NCBI GenBank assembly: GCA_009693835.1
Contig: SHWM01000008.1
Coordinates: 1-50,384, forward strand
Source of the DNA: Alphaproteobacteria bacterium
GTDB lineage: Bacteria > Pseudomonadota > Alphaproteobacteria > UBA11222
Length of the DNA: 50,384 bases
Direction of reading: 5' to 3'
Part shown: piece by piece, positions 36,006-44,997 of the stretch
Layout: every line of letters begins with the position of its first letter
How positions within the stretch are numbered: the first letter of the stretch is position 1
Notes under the pieces: generated by a model
What the model was told of the DNA's origin: nothing
What the model saw: only the letters and a program-made list of their open reading frames with translations
The model's database searches: none
Made by a program: the position numbers and the translations under genes

Positions 36006-36584
36006 ATGCCGGATAACACCCCTCCTACTGATCTTCATTTACCCCCCCTCCCGCGTGATGCGCTTGCCCCCAACTGGCAGAAATATTTCGCCAAATGCGA
36101 CGAGAAGCTGGGCATGGTGCCCAATGTGCTTGCCGCCTATTCGCATGACAATGACAAGCTGGGCGCCTTTGTGGGTATGTACAATAATCTGATGCTGGCG
36201 GATGGCGGCCTGAGCAAGCTGGAGCGGGAAATGATCGCCGTCGCGGTCAGCAGCGCCAATCATTGCTTTTATTGCCTGACCGCCCATGGGGCCGCGGTGC
36301 GGGAAATGTCCGGCAACCCGGTGCTGGGCGAACAACTGGCGATGAATTACCGGGTGGCGGAACTGAACCCGCGGCAGCGCGCCATGCTGGATTTTGCGGT
36401 CAAGCTGACCGAAACCCCGGACCGTATCCTTCCCGCAGACCGCCAGGCCCTGCGCGATGTTGGCTTTTCCGAGGAGGATATCTGGGATATTGCCGCCATT
36501 GCCGCCTTTTTCAACATGACCAATCGTCTTTCGGCAGCGGTGGAAATGCGGCCCAACCCGGAATATCACGCTCAGGCGCGCTAA
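36006..36584 (+). CDS. Peroxidase-related (AhpD-like, carboxymuconolactone decarboxylase fold) protein
   Basis: The protein has 192 residues from ATG 36006, with AAGGA 8 bases upstream. The AhpD fold is seen in KLEREMIAVAVSSANHCFYC and LTAHGAAVREMSG, with the CxxC pair (C-F-Y-C) and following histidine typical of the peroxidase-related subfamily. YRVAELNPRQRAMLDFAVKL and IWDIAAIAAFFNMTNRLSAA are the second half-repeat. Family members act as alkylhydroperoxidase-like thiol enzymes. It lies between the MBL-fold gene and hisS, and no AhpC-type partner is in view. Confidence 0.9.
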   Translation: MPDNTPPTDLHLPPLPRDALAPNWQKYFAKCDEKLGMVPNVLAAYSHDNDKLGAFVGMYNNLMLADGGLSKLEREMIAVAVSSANHCFYCLTAHGAAVREMSGNPVLGEQLAMNYRVAELNPRQRAMLDFAVKLTETPDRILPADRQALRDVGFSEEDIWDIAAIAAFFNMTNRLSAAVEMRPNPEYHAQAR

Positions 36585-36635
36585 AACGCCGGCTTACCTT
36601 GCCCGTGTGGCCGCGATAGGCTAGAAGCGCAGCGC

Positions 36636-38123
36636 ATGAGCAAAGATACGGAATTCCGGCCCAAGGCACGAAAACCGCGCGGCCTGCGCGATCAGTTCGC
36701 AGGCGACGTGGTGGCGCGCCGCCATGCCCTCGAAATCATCCGGGGCGTCTATGAATCCTATGGTTTTGAGCCACTGGAGACCTCGGCCTTTGAATATGCC
36801 GACGCACTGGGCAAGTTTTTGCCGGACGCCGACCGCCCCAATGCCGGAGTGTTTGCACTTCAGGATGACGACGAGCAATGGCTGGCGCTGCGCTATGACC
36901 TGACGGCGCCGCTCGCGCGGCTGACCGCGGAACATTTTGACGCGCTCCCCAAGCCGTTCCGGCGCTATCAGTTTGGCCCCGTCTGGCGCAACGAAAAACC
37001 CGGGCCAGGCCGGTTCCGCGAATTTTTCCAGTTCGATGTGGATACCGTGGGCGCAGCCGGCATGGCGGCGGACACGGAATTATGCATGGTGCTGGCCGAT
37101 GCGCTGGAGGCGCTGGGCATTGCGCGCGGCGATTACCGGGTGCGGGTGAACAACCGCAAAATCCTGACCGGTGTGCTGGAAACCATCGGGGCCGATGACG
37201 CCCACAGCAGGCTGATCATCCTGCGCGCCATCGACAAGCTGGACCGGCTGGGAATGGAGGGGGTGCGGCTTCTGCTGGGACCGGGGCGCGAAGATGAATC
37301 CGGCGACTTCACCAAAGGGGCGAACCTCGCGCCCGAGCAGATTGCGCGCGTTACCGGCTTTCTGGCTGCGGGCGATAGCGACCGCGCCAAGGTCTGCGCC
37401 ACCCTGCGTGAACTGGTGGGCGCAAGCCCAATTGGGCTAGAAGGCGTGGCCGAACTTCAGGAAATCGATGTACTGCTCGCGGCTGGCGGCTTTGGCCCCG
37501 ACCAGGTGGTGTTCGACCCCAGTGTCGTGCGCGGGCTGGATTATTATACCGGGCCGGTGATAGAGGCGGAACTGACCTTTGAGGTGCATGATGAAACCGG
37601 CCGCAAGGTGCAGTTCGGATCGGTGGCGGGCGGCGGACGCTATGATGATCTGGTGCAGCGCTTCATGGGTGTGCTGGTGCCGGCCACCGGGGTCTCCATC
37701 GGTGTGGACCGGCTGCTGGCGGCGCTCGCCCTGATGCGGGGCAGCAAGGCGGCGCCAGCGCCCAAAGGCCCGGTCGTGGTGCTGATGCTCGACAAGACCC
37801 ACGCCGCCGATTATCAGGCCATGGTGATGGAGCTTCGCCGTGCGGGCATCCGGGCGGAACTCTATCTCGGCGGCAGCGGCATGCGCGCCCAGGTGAAATA
37901 TGCCGACAGGCGCAACGCGCCGGTGGCGGTGATCGCGGGCGGTGATGAATTCGCCGCCAGAGAGGTGACGTTGAAAGATCTGGTGCTGGGTGATCAGTTA
38001 TCCAAGGACATCAAAGACAACGCCGCCTGGCGTGAGGACCAACCCGCACAGCAGGCGGTTCCACGCGGCAATCTGGTCGCCGCCGTGCGCGAAATTCTGG
38101 CCCGAGAACATCATCGGGGATAA
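36636..38123 (+). CDS. hisS: Histidyl-tRNA synthetase
   Basis: The protein has 495 residues, close to the longer HisRS found in alphaproteobacteria. Class II features include motif 1 (around [20 protein letters not shown]), motif 2 in [20 protein letters not shown], HisA-type [26 protein letters not shown], and motif 3 in [15 protein letters not shown]. The anticodon-binding domain follows ([20 protein letters not shown]). It charges tRNA-His with histidine in the cytoplasm. [19 protein letters not shown] has a glutamate/glycine pattern that differs from gamma-proteobacterial enzymes, as in many alphaproteobacteria. No accompanying hisZ is seen. Confidence 0.95.
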   Translation: MSKDTEFRPKARKPRGLRDQFAGDVVARRHALEIIRGVYESYGFEPLETSAFEYADALGKFLPDADRPNAGVFALQDDDEQWLALRYDLTAPLARLTAEHFDALPKPFRRYQFGPVWRNEKPGPGRFREFFQFDVDTVGAAGMAADTELCMVLADALEALGIARGDYRVRVNNRKILTGVLETIGADDAHSRLIILRAIDKLDRLGMEGVRLLLGPGREDESGDFTKGANLAPEQIARVTGFLAAGDSDRAKVCATLRELVGASPIGLEGVAELQEIDVLLAAGGFGPDQVVFDPSVVRGLDYYTGPVIEAELTFEVHDETGRKVQFGSVAGGGRYDDLVQRFMGVLVPATGVSIGVDRLLAALALMRGSKAAPAPKGPVVVLMLDKTHAADYQAMVMELRRAGIRAELYLGGSGMRAQVKYADRRNAPVAVIAGGDEFAAREVTLKDLVLGDQLSKDIKDNAAWREDQPAQQAVPRGNLVAAVREILAREHHRG

Positions 38124-38137
38124 TGCGGCAATACCCC

Positions 38138-38425
38138 TCACGCCGCATCCGCCGGCTTCACCCGCTGCGTAATCATCTCGCCACGGTCTTGTTCAACCAC
38201 TGCAATGTCATACTGGATTTGTAGATTAATCCATAATTGCGGGCTGTTGCCAAAGTAGCGGCCCAGCCGCACGGCAGTGTCCGCCGTGATGGAACGGCGA
38301 CCGTTGAGAATATCCGTGATGCGGCCCGAAGGAACACCCGGATCGAGCGCCAGACAATTGGCGCTGAGATCACGCGCCTCAAGCCCGCGCTTTAACAACC
38401 GGCCGGGGAGTGCAATCGGGGACAT
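38138..38425 (-). CDS. HigA/VapI-type helix-turn-helix antitoxin, orphan
   Basis: The protein has 95 residues. It carries the HigA signature: SPIALPGRLLKRGLEARDLS, PSGRITDILNGRRSITADTA and VRLGRYFGNSPQLWINLQIQ, where WxNLQ is characteristic. HigA proteins bind DNA and neutralise the HigB mRNA interferase, normally encoded just upstream. Here the gene upstream is the hydratase (stop 38439) and no higB-like frame is found in the gap or beside it. It converges with hisS, 14 bases from its stop. GAGGGGC precedes the ATG by 9 bases. Confidence 0.88.
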   Translation of the reverse strand: MSPIALPGRLLKRGLEARDLSANCLALDPGVPSGRITDILNGRRSITADTAVRLGRYFGNSPQLWINLQIQYDIAVVEQDRGEMITQRVKPADAA

Positions 38426-38438
38426 GATTTTATGCCCC

Positions 38439-39239
38439 TCACCGCCCCACGAACTTCGCCGGGCGGCGCTCCGCAGTGGCCTTGATGCCTTCCTTCATGT
38501 CTTCGCTGCCCTGCAGCTTGTTCTGTTCCTGCAGCTCGCGCGCGGTGGCGGCGCGGACCTTCTCAGGCAGGCCCATGCGCATGGTTTCGCGCACCGCCAT
38601 CACGGCGAGCGGTCCGGCAGAGGCGATTTCCAGCGCCATCTCATGCGCTGCCGCGCGTAACTTGTCGACGGGAACCAGACGGTCCACCAGCCCCATTTGC
38701 AGCGCCTCCTCGGCCTTCACGCGCCGGCCGGTGTACATCATGTTCCAGGCGTTTTGCTGGCCGATCAGCGTGGGCAGCGTATAGGTGAGGCCAAAGCCCG
38801 GATGAAAGCCCAGCTGCGTGAAGTTACAGGCCAGCCGCGCCTCCGGGCAGGCGACGCGGAAATCCGGCACGAGGCATAGGCCGAGGCCGCCGCCGATGGC
38901 CGCGCCATTGACCGCGCCCACAATGGGTTTTTTGCTGGAGAACATGCGCACCGCCTGATCGTAAAGCGGGCTGCCGCTGGGGCTTTCGGTTCTTGTGGCC
39001 AGACCCTCGGCGCGCGGGCCGCTGGCGAAATTGGCCCCGGCGCAGAAGGCGCGCCCGCGTGAGGCCAGCACCAGCGCCCGGCATTTGGGCTCCTTGTCCA
39101 GATCGTGAAAACAGTCGGCCAGCGACGTCAGCATTTCCAGATCGAAGAAATTCAGATCGCCATTCTGCATCTCGACGATCGCGACATAATCATCGCCCAG
39201 ATCAACCCCCAGCAGCTTGTAATTTCCAAACTTAGCCAT
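38439..39239 (-). CDS. Enoyl-CoA hydratase/isomerase (crotonase) family protein
   Basis: The protein has 266 residues with the crotonase fold: RALVLASRGRAFCAGANFAS (oxyanion region), KPIVGAVNGAAIGGGLGLCL (second oxyanion site), and ARLACNFTQLGFHPGFGLTY. The first glutamate of classical hydratases is not obvious at the position of the ECH motif (around FTQLGFHPGFGL), so the actual reaction may be isomerisation or another crotonase chemistry. GGGGAG lies 7 bases before the ATG. It is adjacent to, but not obviously linked with, the sulfate transporter. Confidence 0.86.
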   Translation of the reverse strand: MAKFGNYKLLGVDLGDDYVAIVEMQNGDLNFFDLEMLTSLADCFHDLDKEPKCRALVLASRGRAFCAGANFASGPRAEGLATRTESPSGSPLYDQAVRMFSSKKPIVGAVNGAAIGGGLGLCLVPDFRVACPEARLACNFTQLGFHPGFGLTYTLPTLIGQQNAWNMMYTGRRVKAEEALQMGLVDRLVPVDKLRAAAHEMALEIASAGPLAVMAVRETMRMGLPEKVRAATARELQEQNKLQGSEDMKEGIKATAERRPAKFVGR

Positions 39240-39295
39240 TTTCGTCTCCCCTGAATTTATGTGATGTTGGGGTAATGCTAGAGCATTGTCTGCCC

Positions 39296-40495
39296 CTATT
39301 CAAACACCCGTGTGGCCTTGGGCCGGATATAGACCATATCGCCCTTTTTGATCTTCAGTTCGTCCACCACGGTTTTTGGAATCTCGGCCTGCACCACCGC
39401 GCCGCCCGGGCGTTCCAGTTCCAGTTTCACGAGCGCGCTGGCCGGATTGACATGCATGACCGTGGCCGTGACATATTCTTCCCCATCCAGCACCTTGCTG
39501 ACGAATATTTCATGCGGCCGGGTAAATAATTTTACGGCCTGCGCGTTTTCCGGCCGCCGGATGGTTTTTTTCTTTTTCAGCAGAACCGGCGCGGTTTTTT
39601 CCGGCAACAGGCCTGGCACCACCCTGTTCACGACATGGCTGATTTCCGGATAGCGCCCGAGCCATCCGGTGTGCGCACTGGTCAGGATTTGGGGCGTTTC
39701 CGGTATGTCCACGATGTCGGTTTCCGCCAGATGCACCGCCCCGTCGGCATCTTTCCAGCCATCGAATTCATTATAATTGCCTAGAAAATCGTATACGAAA
39801 CCATTGACCGGATGGTGATAGACCTGTTCGGGCGTGCCCACCTGTTCAATGCGGCCATTGCTCATGACGACTACACGGTCGGCCACCTCCATGGCTTCCT
39901 CCTGGTCATGCGTCACAAAGATGCTGGTGATGTGAATATCATCATGCAGGCGGCGCATCCAACGGCGCAATTCCTTGCGCACTTTCGCGTCCAGCGCGCC
40001 AAACGGTTCATCCAGCAGCAGCACTTTGGGTTCCACCGCCAATGCGCGCGCCAGCGCTACGCGCTGGCGTTGGCCCCCTGACAGTTGCGACGGGAAACGG
40101 TCGTGAAACGCCTCCAGATGAATCAGCTCAAGCAGGTCCATCACCTTGCGGCGGATTTCAGCTTCGGAGGGCCGCAGCGCCTTTGGCCTCACGTTCAGGC
40201 CAAAGGCGACGTTCTGAAACACCGTCATGTGCTTGAACAGCGCATAATGCTGAAACACAAAGCCGACATTGCGCTCCTTGGCGGCTTTGGCGCGCAACTC
40301 CTCCCCGTCCAGCAGCACGGAACCAGAATCGGCGAATTCCAGGCCCGCAATAATCCGCAGCAGGGTGGTCTTGCCAGAGCCCGACGGGCCCAGCAGGGCA
40401 ATCAGCTCTCCCGACTTGATGTCCAGACTGACATTATGGAGCGCCACAAAATCATTGTTGAAGCGTTTGGAGATATCATTGACCTGAATGCCCAT
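39296..40495 (-). CDS. cysA: Sulfate/thiosulfate ABC transporter ATP-binding protein CysA
   Basis: The protein has 399 residues. ABC motifs: Walker [10 protein letters not shown] at about 36-44, the Q-loop ([13 protein letters not shown]), [15 protein letters not shown] signature, and Walker [16 protein letters not shown]. The C-terminal region includes a long insertion ([19 protein letters not shown] to [13 protein letters not shown], about 50-60 residues) before the RPHE motif of the regulatory domain; typical CysA is about 350 residues. It powers sulfate or thiosulfate import. It is the last gene of a four-gene operon, 15 bases after cysW. Confidence 0.95.
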   Translation of the reverse strand: MGIQVNDISKRFNNDFVALHNVSLDIKSGELIALLGPSGSGKTTLLRIIAGLEFADSGSVLLDGEELRAKAAKERNVGFVFQHYALFKHMTVFQNVAFGLNVRPKALRPSEAEIRRKVMDLLELIHLEAFHDRFPSQLSGGQRQRVALARALAVEPKVLLLDEPFGALDAKVRKELRRWMRRLHDDIHITSIFVTHDQEEAMEVADRVVVMSNGRIEQVGTPEQVYHHPVNGFVYDFLGNYNEFDGWKDADGAVHLAETDIVDIPETPQILTSAHTGWLGRYPEISHVVNRVVPGLLPEKTAPVLLKKKKTIRRPENAQAVKLFTRPHEIFVSKVLDGEEYVTATVMHVNPASALVKLELERPGGAVVQAEIPKTVVDELKIKKGDMVYIRPKATRVFE

Positions 40496-40510
40496 GCAGC
40501 GTGCCTTGTT

Positions 40511-41383
40511 TTAATGTTTATTGACGGGCCTGCTGAACCTGCTTTCAAGCAGTGTTTTCAGCAGCAGTGTGATCAGCGCCAGCAGAGTCAGTATGGAGGC
40601 AACCGCAAAGGCCGCCACGAAATTATATTCGTTGTAGAGAATTTCCACATGCAGCGGGATGGTGTTGGTCTCGCCTTTGATGTGGCCGGAAACCACCGAC
40701 ACCGCACCAAACTCACCCATGGCGCGCGCATTGCACAAGAGTACACCATAGAGGAGCGCCCATTTGACGTTTGGCAGGGTAACCTGAAAAAACAATTGCC
40801 ATCCGCTGGCCCCCAGCAGGATGGCCGCCTCTTCTTCTTCCGTCCCCTGTTCCTGCATCAGGGGGATCAGTTCGCGCGCCACAAAAGGAAAGGTCACAAA
40901 AATCGTCGCGATCACGAGGCCAGGAACGGCGAACACGATCTGTATGTCATTATCCAGCAGCCAGCCGCCCAACGCGCTATTCGCGCCAAACAGCAGGACA
41001 TAGATCAGCCCGGATATTACCGGCGAAACGGAAAAAGGCAGATCGATCAGCGTGATCAGCAACTGTTTGCCCACGAATTCGAATTTGGTGATGGCCCAGC
41101 TTGCGATCACACCGAAAACCATGTTGAACGGCACCGCGATTGCCGCCACCAGAAGTGTCAGCCTGATGGCCGCCATGGCGTATTCCGCCCGCAGACTGTC
41201 CGTATAGGCCGCAAATCCCTTGCGCAGGGCCTCGGTGAAAACGGCAGCCACCGGCAGCCCGATCAGAAAGCCAATGAAAAGGAATGCGGTTCCCATAAGC
41301 ACGAACCGGAACCAGGGCGGTCCTGAAATCGGCGAGCCTTTTGCGGCGGTGGTTAACGCTGACATGACCGGCATCTTATTCAT
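40511..41383 (-). CDS. cysW: Sulfate/thiosulfate ABC transporter permease CysW
   Basis: The protein has 290 residues from ATG 41383 (AAGG 5 bases upstream); a longer upstream frame lies within cysT. The ATG overlaps the cysT stop by 8 bases (ATGAATAA), indicating coupling. It has six membrane segments, and the EAA-type cytoplasmic loop is in [20 protein letters not shown]. Other marks are [20 protein letters not shown] and [20 protein letters not shown], typical of CysW. It forms the channel with CysT. Confidence 0.94.
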   Translation of the reverse strand: MNKMPVMSALTTAAKGSPISGPPWFRFVLMGTAFLFIGFLIGLPVAAVFTEALRKGFAAYTDSLRAEYAMAAIRLTLLVAAIAVPFNMVFGVIASWAITKFEFVGKQLLITLIDLPFSVSPVISGLIYVLLFGANSALGGWLLDNDIQIVFAVPGLVIATIFVTFPFVARELIPLMQEQGTEEEEAAILLGASGWQLFFQVTLPNVKWALLYGVLLCNARAMGEFGAVSVVSGHIKGETNTIPLHVEILYNEYNFVAAFAVASILTLLALITLLLKTLLESRFSRPVNKH

Positions 41384-42224
41384 CCCGCCTTCTGCGGCTC
41401 CAAGTCTGAAGCAGATTGATGGCAAACAGCATCAGGAAGGAAGCCAGCAGCATCACCACGGCAATGGATGTGGCGCCTGTATAATCATATTGCTCCAGTT
41501 TCGTGATAATAATCAGGGGTACGATTTCCGATACGCCGGGCATATTCCCGGCTATGAAAATCACCGAGCCATATTCCCCCAGGGCGCGGGCCAGAGCCAT
41601 GGCAAAGCCGGTCATCAGTGCGGGCGTCAGTTCGGGCAGGATCACCCGATAAAACGTCTGCCAGCGTGTCGCCCCCAGGCTGACGGCGGCTTCTTCATAT
41701 TCGCGGTTCATATCCTCCAGCACCGGCTGCACGGTGCGCACCACAAAGGGCAGGCCAATAAAGACCAGCGCAATGGTGATGCCTATCGGCGTAAACGCAA
41801 TCTTGATCCCCAGCGGTTCAAAGTAACGGCCTATCCATCCCCGCGGCGAATAAAGCACCGTCAGCGCAATGCCGGCAACCGCCGTCGGCAGGGCAAACGG
41901 CAAATCCACCATCGCGTCCATGATCCGCTTGCCGTAAAATTTATAACGCACCAGCACCCAGGTGACGATCAGGCCAAAAAACACATTGATAAAGGCCGCC
42001 AGAAAGGAAGCCCCGAATGTGACGCGATACGCATTCATCACCCGCGGTGAGGTGACGGTCTTCCAGAATTCTTCAAAGCTGACCTGTGCTGTCGTCATGA
42101 ACAGGCCCGACAGGGGGATAAGCACAATCAGGCTGAGATAGGCCAGGGTTATGCCCAGAGTAATGCCGAACCCCGGCAGAACGCTGGGCTCCTTGAGATT
42201 TCGCATCCCGGTCAATATTCCCAT
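41376..42224 (-). CDS. cysT: Sulfate/thiosulfate ABC transporter permease CysT
   Basis: The protein has 282 residues and six membrane segments. Typical CysT patterns are [20 protein letters not shown] at the start, [34 protein letters not shown], the EAA loop [20 protein letters not shown], and [19 protein letters not shown]. It starts 13 bases after the binding-protein stop and overlaps the start of cysW. Together with CysW it forms the sulfate channel in the inner membrane. Confidence 0.95.
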   Translation of the reverse strand: MGILTGMRNLKEPSVLPGFGITLGITLAYLSLIVLIPLSGLFMTTAQVSFEEFWKTVTSPRVMNAYRVTFGASFLAAFINVFFGLIVTWVLVRYKFYGKRIMDAMVDLPFALPTAVAGIALTVLYSPRGWIGRYFEPLGIKIAFTPIGITIALVFIGLPFVVRTVQPVLEDMNREYEEAAVSLGATRWQTFYRVILPELTPALMTGFAMALARALGEYGSVIFIAGNMPGVSEIVPLIIITKLEQYDYTGATSIAVVMLLASFLMLFAINLLQTWSRRRRDE

Positions 42225-42236
42225 GGGACAAAATCA

Positions 42237-43244
42237 CTATGGCGCATAGATTTGATCAAATGTCCCACCGTCATCGAAATGCTTTTTTTGCACGGCTTGC
42301 CAACCGCCAAGGTCATCTATGCGCAGCAGCTTGATGCTGGCGAACTTGCTGGCATATTTTTTCGCCACTTTCGAATCACTGGGGCGATAATACAGGCTGG
42401 CGATAAGTTCCTGCGCGTCTTCGGAGTATAGTTGTTCCAGATAGGCGCGCGCCGCATCCTGTGTTGCGTGCCTTGCGGCATTTTTCTCGACCACGGCCAC
42501 GGATGGTTCCGCCAGCATGCTGATGGAAGGGGTGACGATGTCAAACTGTCCGTCGCCAAATTCGGACGCCGCCAGATAGGCTTCGTTTTCCCAGGCCAGC
42601 AACACATCTCCAATGCCGCGCTGCACAAAAGTGGTTGTCGACGCGCGTGCGCCCGAGTCCAGCACAGGGACATTATGATAGAGCTGCGCGACAAATTGCT
42701 GCGCGCTGTCCTCGCCGCCATTTTTTTTCAGCGCATAGCCCCATGCCGCCAGAAAGCTCCAGCGCGCCGCGCCGGATATTTTGGGATTGGGCGTAATCAC
42801 CTGAACGCCCGGATGCACGAGGTCGTCCCAATCCCTGATCTGTTTTGGATTGCCCTTGCGCACAAGAAAAACAATGGTCGATGTATAGGGGGCGCTATTG
42901 TTGGGCAGTTTCTGCTGCCAATCCGGCGGCAGTAATTTTCTGCCTTTCTCCGCAATCGCGTCCACATCATAGGCCAGCGCCAGGGTCACCACATCCGCCT
43001 GTAAACCCTCTATCACCGAACGCGCCTGTTTACCAGATCCGCCATGCGACATACGCACCATCACCTGCTGGCCGGTCTTGTCCTGCCAGTATTTTGCGAA
43101 CAGGGCATTGTATTTTTCGTATAATTCGCGGGTCGGGTCATAGGATACATTCAGCAGCTGGATGGATTCCGCCGCACACAAGGCCGCCGGCAAGGACACA
43201 AATAGCAATATGGCCGCAGTCAACCCCGCGATGAACCTGTTCAT
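42237..43244 (-). CDS. sbp: Periplasmic sulfate-binding protein (Sbp/CysP)
   Basis: The protein has 335 residues from ATG 43244, which has AAGGAAG 6 bases upstream; a start 18 bases earlier lacks a ribosome site. A signal peptide ([20 protein letters not shown]) ends near LCAAE. The mature N-terminus [19 protein letters not shown] and [20 protein letters not shown] are characteristic of sulfate-binding proteins. [20 protein letters not shown] completes the pattern. It is the first gene of the sulfate transporter operon. Upstream AT-rich DNA (43263-43484), shared with the divergent gpmA, includes GCATAA...TTATGC arms that could be an operator. Confidence 0.94.
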   Translation of the reverse strand: MNRFIAGLTAAILLFVSLPAALCAAESIQLLNVSYDPTRELYEKYNALFAKYWQDKTGQQVMVRMSHGGSGKQARSVIEGLQADVVTLALAYDVDAIAEKGRKLLPPDWQQKLPNNSAPYTSTIVFLVRKGNPKQIRDWDDLVHPGVQVITPNPKISGAARWSFLAAWGYALKKNGGEDSAQQFVAQLYHNVPVLDSGARASTTTFVQRGIGDVLLAWENEAYLAASEFGDGQFDIVTPSISMLAEPSVAVVEKNAARHATQDAARAYLEQLYSEDAQELIASLYYRPSDSKVAKKYASKFASIKLLRIDDLGGWQAVQKKHFDDGGTFDQIYAP

Positions 43245-43484
43245 CGATTGCTTCCTTTTCATCAGGATTGAAACTACACGCCAGGTCAGGTCTTTAGTTT
43301 TACAAAGTAATAGCGTAATTCAGCATAATGCCCATAAGTTTATGCGAGAATTGGGACACTAACTTATTATATAGGACCATTTCAACGATTCTTCGATTTC
43401 AACAATTCTTTGAATGCGCTGGAAGGGACAGGATAAATCGGCTAACACCATGCCATATACCATATTCCAGGAGGACAGAACCAT

Positions 43485-44201
43485 ATGCCGTCGCTTGTCA
43501 TGATCCGCCATGGCCAGAGCCAGTGGAATCTGGAAAATCGCTTCACGGGCTGGCATGACGTGCCATTGACCGCCCAGGGCGTTGCAGAGGCGCGCAGGGG
43601 CGGCGAACTGCTGCGCAACGGCGGCTATGATTTTCAGCGCGCCTATACGTCGGTGCTGCGCCGGGCCATCCGCACCTTATGGATCATACTGGAAGAAATG
43701 CAGATGGAGTGGCTGCCGGAAACCAAGGCCTGGCAGTTGAACGAACGTCATTACGGCGCCTTGCAGGGGCTGAACAAGGCAGAGACCGCCGCCAAACATG
43801 GCGAGGAACAGCTGCATATCTGGCGGCGCAGTTTCGACACGCCGCCGCCGCCATTGACCGAAGATGACGAACGCCATCCAAAGTTCGATGCGCGTTACAA
43901 GGGCCTGAGCGCCGCGCAATTACCGGGCGCCGAATCGCTCAAGACCACGCTGGACCGGGTGCTGCCCTATTGGCAGGCAGAGATCGCGCCCTGTCTGATG
44001 CGAGGCGAAAATCTGATCATCGCGGCCCATGGCAACAGCCTGCGCGCGCTATGCAAGCATCTTCTCAAAATCAGCGACCAGGACATCGTCAATCTCGAAA
44101 TCCCCACCGGCAACCCGCTGGCGTTTGAGCTGCTCGGCGATCTGTCCGTCAAATCCTGCCGCTATCTGGACACCGCGCGGGCGGAGAAAATCCCCCACTA
44201 G
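43485..44201 (+). CDS. gpmA: 2,3-bisphosphoglycerate-dependent phosphoglycerate mutase
   Basis: The protein has 238 residues. It has the catalytic-histidine motif [20 protein letters not shown] at 8-27, the catalytic glutamate in [14 protein letters not shown], and the second histidine in [15 protein letters not shown]. It interconverts 3- and 2-phosphoglycerate in glycolysis and gluconeogenesis. AGGAGG lies about 10 bases upstream of the ATG. A region of 240 bases separates it from the divergent sulfate transporter operon. Confidence 0.95.
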   Translation: MPSLVMIRHGQSQWNLENRFTGWHDVPLTAQGVAEARRGGELLRNGGYDFQRAYTSVLRRAIRTLWIILEEMQMEWLPETKAWQLNERHYGALQGLNKAETAAKHGEEQLHIWRRSFDTPPPPLTEDDERHPKFDARYKGLSAAQLPGAESLKTTLDRVLPYWQAEIAPCLMRGENLIIAAHGNSLRALCKHLLKISDQDIVNLEIPTGNPLAFELLGDLSVKSCRYLDTARAEKIPH

Positions 44202-44253
44202 CCGTAACCGAGCAAGGCCGCTAAACTGCGTTAAAGACTTCAGGGAGCGCGCC

Positions 44254-44997
44254 ATGAGCATCGACAAACTTCGGGATATGCTGGGGGCGGCCAAACGCGC
44301 TGTCGTTTTTACTGGCGCAGGCATCAGCACGGAATCCGGCATACCGGATTTTCGTAGCCCCGGCGGCCTGTGGACCAAATACAAACCGATTTATTTCGAC
44401 GATTTCATCAACTCGGAGGAAATGCGGCGTGAAAGCTGGCGGCGCAAATTCGCCATGGAAGACGTGCTGGACAAAGCCCAGCCCAATCGCGGCCATCTGG
44501 CGGTCGCGCAACTGGTGCGCCGCGGCGTGGTGTCGCATGTCATCACCCAGAATATCGATAATCTGCATCAGAATTCGGGTGTGCCCGACGGGCAGGTGAT
44601 TGAGCTGCATGGCAATAACAGTTACGCGCGCTGTCTGTCGTGCCACGAGAGATATGAGATCGATCCGATCCGCGAAGCCTTTCTGCGCGATGAAACCCTG
44701 CCTATCTGCGATCAATGCGGCGGCATCATTAAAACCGCGGTCATATCCTTTGGCCAATCCATGCCGGAACGTGAAATGCGCCGCGCTCAGGGGGCCGTGC
44801 TGGCCTGTGACCTGATGCTGGTGGCGGGATCCTCGCTCGTGGTGTTTCCGGCGGCGGGCTTTCCCGCATTGGCCAAGCAGAATGGATCAAAACTGGTGAT
44901 CGTCAACCGGGACCCCACCGACCTGGATGACATGGCCGATCTGGTGCTGAATCTGGAACTGGGGGAAACCCTGGGCGCGGCGGTGGGGTTAAACTAG
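44254..44997 (+). CDS. cobB: Sir2-family NAD-dependent protein deacylase (sirtuin)
   Basis: The protein has 247 residues from ATG 44254, which has AGGGAG 7 bases upstream; the longer upstream frame lies in gpmA. Sirtuin motifs are VVFTGAGISTESGIPDFRSP, TQNIDNLHQNSGV, the catalytic histidine in ELHGNN, and a zinc site in CLSCHERY...CDQCGG. NAD-binding residues continue with GSSLVVFPAAGFP and VIVNRDPTDLDDMAD. It removes acyl groups from lysines and acts in the cytoplasm. It follows gpmA by 52 bases and its 3' end overlaps the convergent molybdenum gene by 9 bases. Confidence 0.93.
   Translation: MSIDKLRDMLGAAKRAVVFTGAGISTESGIPDFRSPGGLWTKYKPIYFDDFINSEEMRRESWRRKFAMEDVLDKAQPNRGHLAVAQLVRRGVVSHVITQNIDNLHQNSGVPDGQVIELHGNNSYARCLSCHERYEIDPIREAFLRDETLPICDQCGGIIKTAVISFGQSMPEREMRRAQGAVLACDLMLVAGSSLVVFPAAGFPALAKQNGSKLVIVNRDPTDLDDMADLVLNLELGETLGAAVGLN

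Noticed and set aside
43263..43484. GCATAA...TTATGC arms as a CysB-type operator
   Set aside because: Arms are only six bases with a 10-base spacer, and no regulator gene is nearby.
44029..44253. Upstream extension of the sirtuin frame
   Set aside because: It overlaps gpmA out of frame, and AGGGAG precedes ATG 44254.
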